Below, piece by piece: positions 6,094 through 12,007 of a DNA stretch of 12,007 bases (position 1 is its first letter; every line of letters begins with the position of its first letter). The stretch is from JBCDKH01 sp964388485 (GTDB lineage Bacteria; Planctomycetota; Phycisphaerae; Tepidisphaerales; Tepidisphaeraceae): positions 1-12,007 of the forward strand of contig CAYMAS010000072.1 in the NCBI GenBank assembly GCA_964388485.1, in the 5' to 3' direction. The notes beneath the pieces were generated by a model that searched no databases, was not told the DNA's origin, and worked only from the letters and a program-made list of their open reading frames with translations. Both the position numbers and the translations under genes were made by a program.

Positions 6094-8603
6094 GCGACCT
6101 TCTTGGTCGTCTTCTTCTTTTTCGGCTTCTCGGGTTCGGCTTCGACGTGGTCGACCGGTAGCGGGCCGAAGCTGTCGTGGGGCTTGCCGGTCATCTTGGC
6201 GACCATGTGGTGACTTTCCTCGACCCGCTTGCGAAGCTCCGGCAGGAGGCTGTTGACGTACTCGAGCTGGTCGGCGGGCAGCTTCTTGACCATCTTCGTG
6301 CTCCGGCACTTCGGAAACGCGCTGCAGCCGAGGAACGGGCCCCGCTTGGAGTCGCGGAGCAGCATCGTCTTGCCGCACTTGTCGCACGGCACCGTCGTTT
6401 CGACCGGATCGATCTTCGGCGGCAACGGCTCGTCGTTCTTGTCGAGCGGCACGATCAGCTTGCACTCGGGATACCCGCCGCACCCGAGGTACGTGCCGAA
6501 TCGGCCCTTGCGCTTGATCATCGGATCGCCCGATTTGGGGCAGTTGAACTCGCTCTCTTCACGCAGCGTCGGCTTGCCGAAGGCGTCAACGGGTTTGGTG
6601 ACGTTGATCTCGCGATCCTCCGCCGCCAGAAAGAAGCCGTTCTTACCGATGCGGTAGACGAGCTTGGCCCCCGTCTCTTCATCGACGTACGGCGACTCCA
6701 TGCCGCCGGCGTGGTCGAGCTTCTCGAGCGCGTCGTCGATGCCGCTGTGGAACGGGCCGTAGAACTCCTTGAGCAAGGCGATCCAGTCGGTCTTGTGATC
6801 CTCGATGCCGTCGAGCTTGCCCTCCATGTCAGCGGTGAAGCCGACATCCATGATCTCCGGAAATGCCTGCATCAGCTTGTCGGTGACGACCTTGCCGAGC
6901 AGCGTCGCAAAGAACGAACGGTTCTGATTGATCACGTACTCGCGCTTCTGGATCGTGTCGATGATCGACGCGTAGGTCGAGGGCCGACCGATGCCTAAGG
7001 ATTCGAGTTCCTTGACGAGCGACGCCTCTGTAAACCGAGCCGGCGGCGAGGTGAAGTGCTGTTGCGGCCGAATGTCGGCGGCGAACATCGGCATCTTTTC
7101 CTGAAGTTCCGGCAGAAGCTGGTCGTCGCTCGTCACGCCGCTGACTCGCATGAAGCCGTCGAAGACGAGCTTGCGTCCGCCGGCGCGGAAGATCGCGGTG
7201 CCCTGGTCGGTGTCGCTCTTGATGCGAATCGTTGTTTGATCAAACTCGGCGGGCGTCATCTGGCAAGCGAGGAACCGCTCGTAGATGAGCTTGTACAGCT
7301 TGGCCTCGTCCGGGCCGAGCTTGCCTTCTAGATTCTTCGGCGAGGCGACGACGTCGGTGGGCCGAATCGCTTCGTGGGCCTCCTGAGCGTTCTTGTTGCG
7401 GGAGGCGAAGAAGTTGGGCTTCTCAGGCAGATACCGATCGCCGAAGTGGTTCTCGATGAACGTGCGGGCCATCTGCGTCGCGCCCGGCGAAAGGTTCGCC
7501 GAGTCGGTTCGCATGTACGTGATGTGCCCGCCTTCGTAGAGCGTCTGGGCGACCCGCATCGTGCGACTGGCCCCGAAGCTCAAACGGCTCGACGCCGCCT
7601 GCTGGAGCGTGCTCGTGATGAACGGCCCCGGCGGGCGGGAGCGGGTCCGCTTGGTCTCGATCGACTCGACGCTGAACGGCGGCGTGGTGCCGAGCCGGCC
7701 GACGATCTGCTTGAGCTTCGTCGCCGGACCCTTGCCATCGGGGTTGTCCGTCTCGCTAATCGTCTCGATGTCCAGACCAAGGGCCGCGGCGACGTCGCGG
7801 GCTTGGTCGGCGTTGTCGACTTCGAACTTCTGGCCCTTCCACTCGACGAGGTCGGCGGCGAAAGCGCCCTGCTCGCCGAGCCAAACCTGCTGAGCCTTCT
7901 TCGCCGGCTCGGCCCCGTCTTCGCCGCTCTTGAGAAACTCACGCCACGCTCCGGGCAAGCCCGCCCGCTCCTCGGTCGTGAAGATGCCGCCGATCTTCCA
8001 GTACTCGTCGGGAACGAAGGCTTCGATCTCCCGCTCGCGATCGACCACGAGCCGGACGGCAACGCTCTGCACACGACCGGCGCTGAGGCCGCGGGCGACC
8101 TTGCGCCACAAGACCGGCGAGATCTCGAACCCGACGACGCGATCCAGAATCCGCCGCGCCTGCTGGGCGTTGACGCGGTCGATGTTGAGCGTTCCCGGAT
8201 TATTGAATGCCTTGTCGACGTCCGCCTTCGTGATGGCGTTGAAGACGACACGCTTGACGCGGTCGTCCTTGAGCTTGAGCGCTTCCTTGATGTGCCACGC
8301 GATGGCTTCGCCCTCACGGTCGAGGTCAGTAGCGAGCCAGACCGTTTCCGCATCCTTGGCCAGCTTCTTGAGTTCGGTGACGACTTTGCCCTTGCCCTCG
8401 ATAATCTCGTACTCGGGAACGAAGGTCTCCAAGTCGACGCCCATCCCCTTCCGCGGCAGGTCGCGGACGTGGCCCACGCTCGCCTTGACGACGAAATTCG
8501 GGCCGAGGTACTGGTTGATCGTCTTGGCCTTGGCGGGGCTCTCGACGATCACCAGGTCCTTGCCGTTCTTCTTCGTCGCGGGCTTGCTGGCAGTCTGGGG
8601 CAT
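6084..8603 (-). CDS. topA: DNA topoisomerase I (type IA, omega protein)
   Basis: Relaxes negatively supercoiled DNA by transient cleavage of one strand through a 5'-phosphotyrosine link. The 839-residue protein is of normal family length. The Toprim domain starts at LVIVESPAKAKTI (17-29, with Glu21) and includes TDLDREGEA at 92-100 (Asp93, Asp95, Glu97). The catalytic tyrosine is Tyr363 in ITYMRTDS (361-368), with the usual Arg365. GIGRPSTYASII at 537-548 is the conserved domain III/I region. Two C-terminal zinc-ribbon repeats follow. The second is complete (Cys740, 743, 760, 766). The first has Cys688, 708 and 714 but Ser691 in place of the second Cys. The tail (from about 825) is Lys-rich and probably binds DNA. 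The start ATG at 8603 lies 43 bp after the asmA-like stop, so the two may be co-transcribed. No dprA or other competence gene is adjacent. Confidence 0.98.
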   Translation of the reverse strand: MPQTASKPATKKNGKDLVIVESPAKAKTINQYLGPNFVVKASVGHVRDLPRKGMGVDLETFVPEYEIIEGKGKVVTELKKLAKDAETVWLATDLDREGEAIAWHIKEALKLKDDRVKRVVFNAITKADVDKAFNNPGTLNIDRVNAQQARRILDRVVGFEISPVLWRKVARGLSAGRVQSVAVRLVVDREREIEAFVPDEYWKIGGIFTTEERAGLPGAWREFLKSGEDGAEPAKKAQQVWLGEQGAFAADLVEWKGQKFEVDNADQARDVAAALGLDIETISETDNPDGKGPATKLKQIVGRLGTTPPFSVESIETKRTRSRPPGPFITSTLQQAASSRLSFGASRTMRVAQTLYEGGHITYMRTDSANLSPGATQMARTFIENHFGDRYLPEKPNFFASRNKNAQEAHEAIRPTDVVASPKNLEGKLGPDEAKLYKLIYERFLACQMTPAEFDQTTIRIKSDTDQGTAIFRAGGRKLVFDGFMRVSGVTSDDQLLPELQEKMPMFAADIRPQQHFTSPPARFTEASLVKELESLGIGRPSTYASIIDTIQKREYVINQNRSFFATLLGKVVTDKLMQAFPEIMDVGFTADMEGKLDGIEDHKTDWIALLKEFYGPFHSGIDDALEKLDHAGGMESPYVDEETGAKLVYRIGKNGFFLAAEDREINVTKPVDAFGKPTLREESEFNCPKSGDPMIKRKGRFGTYLGCGGYPECKLIVPLDKNDEPLPPKIDPVETTVPCDKCGKTMLLRDSKRGPFLGCSAFPKCRSTKMVKKLPADQLEYVNSLLPELRKRVEESHHMVAKMTGKPHDSFGPLPVDHVEAEPEKPKKKKTTKKVAKK

Positions 8604-8646
8604 CCATCGGGTATAGGCCGGCCGGCAACACCAGGTTCGTCGGCCG

Positions 8647-11154
8647 CTAGTCGAACAGGTCGCGTAGCCCCCGCTTGAGCAGCCCGCTGCCGGCGTTCTT
8701 CAACGCCGCATCAACCGCCCGTGCCACCACGGCATCGAGCTCATTCGCCGCCTCCACCCGCGGCGCCGGTGTCGTGCCGGCAAAACCGAGCGTCACGCCC
8801 TCATCGAGCAACGTCCGAAACGGCCGCTCACCGAAAAGATCGACCAGATCGCCCGGATTTTCCCCCGCCCACTTCTCGATCAGGTTCGTCGGGACCGTCG
8901 CACTCAGCGACATCGCCAGCGTCTCGACGTCGATGGTGCCGGCAAATGTCAGGTCGTACCGAACGCCGTCGTCGCCACCACGCCGCGGGTCGTCGAGGCT
9001 CAGGACAAACGTCGTCGTCGCCACGCCGCCGTCGAGGCGAAGGGTCGACGTCTTGACCTCGCCGCTGAGGCTCGAAATCTCCTCGCGGACGCGGTCGTCG
9101 AGGCGGAGCTTGTCGTTGATGAACGCGTCGATGTCGAGGCCAGGCACCCGCGTCAGACTCCCGGCCCTGGCGTCGACGAGGCTCCGAGCCTGCTCGACCG
9201 TCTGCTCCGCCAGAGCACCGACGACATCGTTCTCCACCTTCAGCGACTCGATCGTGAAAAGGATCGCCAGCTGCCCCGCCAAGGGCGACTCCGTATCGAT
9301 CAACGCCGGCGACGCGACGTCGATGTTCAGCAAACCCTCCGCCGATTGCGGATCGGTCAACAGTGGATTGACGAACTGACCGAGCAGGTCGGTGAGCACC
9401 GGGTTGAGCTTCGCATCCTCCACCAGCGGTCCGGCCGGCAGCTGCAGGATCCCGGTCTCCGTCGCGTACGAAGCACCCGCCAGATTCAGCGGCCCGTCGT
9501 TCAGCGTCAACTCCGACGACGTAACGGAAACAGCCGAGTCGCCGATCTCCAGCTCCAGCGGCCCCTCGATGCGAATGCCGTCCGTCTCGGCCAGGATCGC
9601 CAAGCCGTCGATCTCCAGATCCATCGTCACCCGATCCGCCGTGACAGTGGCGTCGATCGTCTCGGGCTGGTCAAAGCTGACGCTGAGGTCGCGAACCTGT
9701 CCGCCCGACTCGCCGGGCTCGAAGGTGCCGAAGGCGACGAAGGAGGCCTCCTCGATCTCGGTCGGCTCGTCGCTGTCGATCGTCTCGTAGTAGACGTCGG
9801 CCAAATCGCCTTCGACGCGGGCGGCGATGCCTTGGCCACGCTGCTGCGTGCGGAGGCGGCCGTTCTCGATCCGACCCGCATATGCGGCGTCTTCGAGCGT
9901 GACGAAGTCGCCAAACGCCGCCTGCAACGCATCAAGATCAGCGGAAAACGGCAGATTGAGCCCGACCACGCTCGGCCCGCCGCCGTCGACCTGCAGGTAA
10001 GGCAAATCGACCTCCACCGCCAGGTCCCGCACCGCCTGAACCGCCTCCGGCCCGGCGGCTTCGAGCAGGTTCCGGTCCACCGTCGCCGCCAGCGTCGCAA
10101 AGCCGTCCGACGTGGCCAGACGCATCTCGTTCAGCGTCACGACCTCGTCCGTGGCCGTCGCGTCCATCGCCAGCGTCAACTCGCTCGTGGCGAAGCCGGT
10201 GCCGTCGACGGGATCGGCCGAGAAGTCGCTGAACGTCAACTCGCCGTTGGCTCGGCCGGTCGTGCTCTCGATCACAACCGTTCCGTTGCCGATCCCCGCC
10301 AGCACGACTGGCACGTCCTGGCTGAAGGCCCGGGCGACCAGCGTCAACGCCGCGAGATCAAGGTCGTCGAGCGCCACCGTCTGCATCAGCCGAGACCCGT
10401 CGAGCGTCGCCTCGCCTTGCACCAGCATCCGACCGGCGGGCCGATTCTGGGCCTTGACCTGGATCGGCAAGTCGTTGGCGATGCCGTCGTCCGTCAAGTC
10501 GAGCGACGCATCCTCAATCAAGAGACCTGCGTACGGCACCGCCTCGCCGGCACGTCGCAACGGCTGGCCGGCTTCGTCGACTTGCTGGACCGTGACCTCG
10601 AACTTCTCAAGGTTCAGCTTGCCGCGAAAGGGCAGCTTCGCCTCGGCCTCGGCCTTCTCGTCATCCGGCGTCGCGTCGTCACTCCCGGTCAGGCCGAAGG
10701 TCCGCTCGAGGTTGCTCTCGCCGTTCGGGTAGAGCTCGATGTTGGGGAAGTTGATGTCGATCGTCGTCTCGCCGAGGTCGATGACGTCGCCGGCGGTCAC
10801 GAGGTCCCAGAGCGACACCTCCGTCTCGAGCCGGGCCAACTCGATCAGTCGCGACTCGTCGGCGGCGTCGACGGTGACGCTCGCCAGGCTCAGCGGCGAA
10901 AACCAGCCGACGTCGAGGTCGCCGATGCTCACGCGGCCGTCGATGCGATCCTCCACCTGACCGGCGACGAAGCGCGTACCCGGCCCGGTCGACAGCAACG
11001 TCGGCAGCACCGCTACGAAGCCGAGGCCCAGCACCAGCAGAACCACCACGGCCACGGTGACGCGACGCAGCCATCGACGCTTCAATTGCGCTCTCGGCTG
11101 CTCGGGAGCTGCCGGCGAAGGAGCTTCGTTCTCGAGCGGCGGGTTGTCGGTCAT
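8647..11154 (-). CDS. AsmA-like large inner-membrane-anchored envelope protein
   Basis: An 835-residue protein with a short cytoplasmic Pro/basic N-terminus (KRRWLRR at about 25-31), one transmembrane helix at about 32-53, and a long exported region rich in alternating beta-strand patterns. The segment after the helix (GRVSIGDLDVGWFSPLSL at about 73-90) has the AsmA/TamB-like look: repeated hydrophobic strands, a tryptophan motif, and ELYPNGESNLERTF near 150-165. AsmA-family proteins form long beta-groove bridges linked to phospholipid transport and outer-membrane biogenesis. That role here is inferred from architecture, since sequence identity to characterised members looks low. The C-terminus (KNAGSGLLKRGLRDLFD) resembles the amphipathic ends of several AsmA-like proteins. 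The start ATG at 11154 immediately precedes the membrane-anchor topology expected. It is the first gene of the minus-strand block, divergent from the epimerase gene. Confidence 0.82.
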   Translation of the reverse strand: MTDNPPLENEAPSPAAPEQPRAQLKRRWLRRVTVAVVVLLVLGLGFVAVLPTLLSTGPGTRFVAGQVEDRIDGRVSIGDLDVGWFSPLSLASVTVDAADESRLIELARLETEVSLWDLVTAGDVIDLGETTIDINFPNIELYPNGESNLERTFGLTGSDDATPDDEKAEAEAKLPFRGKLNLEKFEVTVQQVDEAGQPLRRAGEAVPYAGLLIEDASLDLTDDGIANDLPIQVKAQNRPAGRMLVQGEATLDGSRLMQTVALDDLDLAALTLVARAFSQDVPVVLAGIGNGTVVIESTTGRANGELTFSDFSADPVDGTGFATSELTLAMDATATDEVVTLNEMRLATSDGFATLAATVDRNLLEAAGPEAVQAVRDLAVEVDLPYLQVDGGGPSVVGLNLPFSADLDALQAAFGDFVTLEDAAYAGRIENGRLRTQQRGQGIAARVEGDLADVYYETIDSDEPTEIEEASFVAFGTFEPGESGGQVRDLSVSFDQPETIDATVTADRVTMDLEIDGLAILAETDGIRIEGPLELEIGDSAVSVTSSELTLNDGPLNLAGASYATETGILQLPAGPLVEDAKLNPVLTDLLGQFVNPLLTDPQSAEGLLNIDVASPALIDTESPLAGQLAILFTIESLKVENDVVGALAEQTVEQARSLVDARAGSLTRVPGLDIDAFINDKLRLDDRVREEISSLSGEVKTSTLRLDGGVATTTFVLSLDDPRRGGDDGVRYDLTFAGTIDVETLAMSLSATVPTNLIEKWAGENPGDLVDLFGERPFRTLLDEGVTLGFAGTTPAPRVEAANELDAVVARAVDAALKNAGSGLLKRGLRDLFD

Positions 11155-11175
11155 GCTTCAAATGTTACACGCTGC

Positions 11176-11181
11176 ATTATC
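11176..11181 (-). promoter_or_regulatory. Possible -10 element for the asmA-like gene
   Basis: On the minus strand GATAAT (5 of 6 matches to TATAAT) lies 21 nt before the ATG at 11154. This would leave a short leader of about 14 nt. No good -35 hexamer is found 16-18 bp upstream, so this is a weak call. It shares the divergent intergenic region with the opposite promoter. Confidence 0.35.
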
Positions 11182-11188
11182 GGTCGCT

Positions 11189-11216
11189 TTGACGCGGTCG
11201 CCTCGGGGTTCATAAT
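11189..11216 (+). promoter_or_regulatory. Sigma70-type promoter for the GME-like epimerase gene
   Basis: TTGACG (11189-11194, 5 of 6 to consensus) and CATAAT (11211-11216, 5 of 6) are separated by 16 bp. This is an unusually good housekeeping promoter for a GC-rich genome. A transcript would begin near 11223, leaving a leader of about 37 nt before the ATG at 11260. This argues against the in-frame ATG at 11215, which would lie inside the -10 box. Confidence 0.7.
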
Positions 11217-11259
11217 GCCCCGCCGCGAACCACCCGCTCCAAACGCCGAAACACCTCAC

Positions 11260-12007
11260 ATGTCCACCGACGCGCTGCCTTCGAAGTCCGACCTCGTTCT
11301 CGTCTGCGGTGCAGGCGGATTCATCGGCGGGCACCTGATCAACGACCTTCGCCAAAAGGGGTACACGAACCTTCGGGCCGTCGATCGCAAGCCGTTCGAA
11401 GGCTGGTATCAGAAGTTCGATGACGTCGACAACCACGTGCTCGACCTCCAAGAGCTGCCGGCCTGTCGCAAGGCGGCGGACGGGGCACACACGATCTACC
11501 AGCTCGCCGCCGACATGGGCGGGATGGGCTTCATTGAGAACAACAAGGCGCTTTGCATGCTCAGCGTGCTGACGAACACGCACATGCTCATGGCCGCCAA
11601 GGACGCGGGCACCACGTCGTTCTTCTACTCGTCGTCCGCCTGCGTCTACAACGCCACCAAGCAGACCGACGCCAACGTCACCGCCCTCAAAGAAGAGGAC
11701 GCCTACCCCGCCGACGCCGAAGACGGCTACGGCTGGGAGAAACTCTTCAGCGAACGGATGAGCCGGCACTTCCGCGAGGACTTCGGCCTCCGTACCCGCG
11801 TCGCCCGCTTCCACAACGTCTACGGCCCCCACGGCACCTACGACGGCGGCCGGGAAAAGGCTCCCGCCGCCATGTGCCGCAAGGTCATCAAGGCAAAGCT
11901 CTCCGGCGAGCACGACATGGAAATCTGGGGCGACGGCGAGCAGACCCGCTCCTTCATGTACATCACCGACTGCGTCGAGGGCGTTCACAAGATCACCGAC
12001 AGCGACA
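11260..12007 (+). CDS. GDP-mannose 3,5-epimerase-like NAD-dependent epimerase (extended SDR), 3' end beyond window
   Basis: The first 249 codons of an extended short-chain dehydrogenase/reductase acting on a nucleotide sugar. GAGGFIG at 17-23 binds NAD. LAADMGGMGFIE at 82-93 is a hallmark of the GDP-mannose 3,5-epimerase (GME) group. SSSACVY at 124-130 carries Cys128, and YGWEK at 157-161 is the Tyr-x3-Lys catalytic pair. REKAPAAMCRK has Lys200 at the position of the second acid/base Lys of plant GME, and GDGEQTRSF at 224-232 is the substrate-loop region. GME converts GDP-D-mannose to GDP-L-galactose or GDP-L-gulose. In plants this feeds ascorbate, while bacterial homologues are usually tied to polysaccharide synthesis. 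The exact epimer product cannot be read from sequence. The start follows a strong promoter with no Shine-Dalgarno. The gene is divergent from the asmA-like gene and may continue into a sugar-nucleotide or glycan cluster beyond the edge. Confidence 0.92.
   Translation, partial: MSTDALPSKSDLVLVCGAGGFIGGHLINDLRQKGYTNLRAVDRKPFEGWYQKFDDVDNHVLDLQELPACRKAADGAHTIYQLAADMGGMGFIENNKALCMLSVLTNTHMLMAAKDAGTTSFFYSSSACVYNATKQTDANVTALKEEDAYPADAEDGYGWEKLFSERMSRHFREDFGLRTRVARFHNVYGPHGTYDGGREKAPAAMCRKVIKAKLSGEHDMEIWGDGEQTRSFMYITDCVEGVHKITDSD

Noticed and set aside
7374..8678. Plus-strand open frame of 434 codons
   Set aside because: It is antisense to topA, whose Toprim and active-site regions are intact on the minus strand.
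11215..11259. Upstream in-frame ATG for the epimerase
   Set aside because: It lies inside the CATAAT -10 box of the predicted promoter, so it would not be on the transcript. The 15 extra residues are Pro-rich with no match to the family N-terminus.
11158..11988. Minus-strand open frame of 276 codons opposite the epimerase
   Set aside because: The plus strand encodes an intact epimerase with its own promoter. The antisense peptide is a Val/Gly/Glu-rich shadow.

Overview
This is a GC-rich bacterial chromosomal window made up almost entirely of housekeeping genes. Nine of the ten genes lie on the minus strand and one partial gene on the plus strand. The large AsmA-like envelope protein implies an outer-membrane (diderm) cell. 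Start codons rarely have a clear Shine-Dalgarno sequence. The combination of a chlorite-dismutase-family HemQ, a GDP-mannose-3,5-epimerase-like protein and co-oriented housekeeping genes of mixed function would fit Planctomycetota, perhaps Phycisphaerae. That placement is an inference from style and gene content, not a demonstrated assignment.

Layout in minus-strand transcription order, from high to low coordinates: an AsmA-like inner-membrane-anchored protein (11154-8647); DNA topoisomerase I topA (8603-6084); a 207-bp gap holding a large inverted repeat; a small single-span membrane protein (5876-5586); a PhnP-like metallo-beta-lactamase-fold hydrolase (5593-4796); a class I SAM methyltransferase (4773-3994); a HemQ/chlorite dismutase-family protein (3984-3283); ispD (3283-2636); aroC (2623-1439); a strong hairpin 3 bp past the aroC stop; about 400 bp without a gene; and the first 346 codons of atpD (1038-1, running off the left edge). 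From the small membrane protein to aroC, neighbours overlap or are separated by 22 bp or less, so these six genes look like one operon. On the plus strand, a good sigma70-type promoter (11189-11216) drives a GDP-mannose-3,5-epimerase-like SDR gene (11260 onward) that runs off the right edge.

Functionally, the operon mixes haem (HemQ), isoprenoid (IspD) and aromatic/chorismate (AroC) biosynthesis with a methyltransferase and a hydrolase of unknown substrate. Isoprenoid and chorismate products meet in quinone synthesis, and quinones and haem serve respiration, so a respiratory-cofactor theme is possible but speculative.

I found no CRISPR array, tRNA or rRNA gene, transposase, phage gene or convincing new defence or biosynthetic system. 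The least ordinary features are the long inverted repeat at 5945-6031, the separate 5' context of atpD, the incomplete first zinc finger of TopA, and the bacterial GME-like epimerase.
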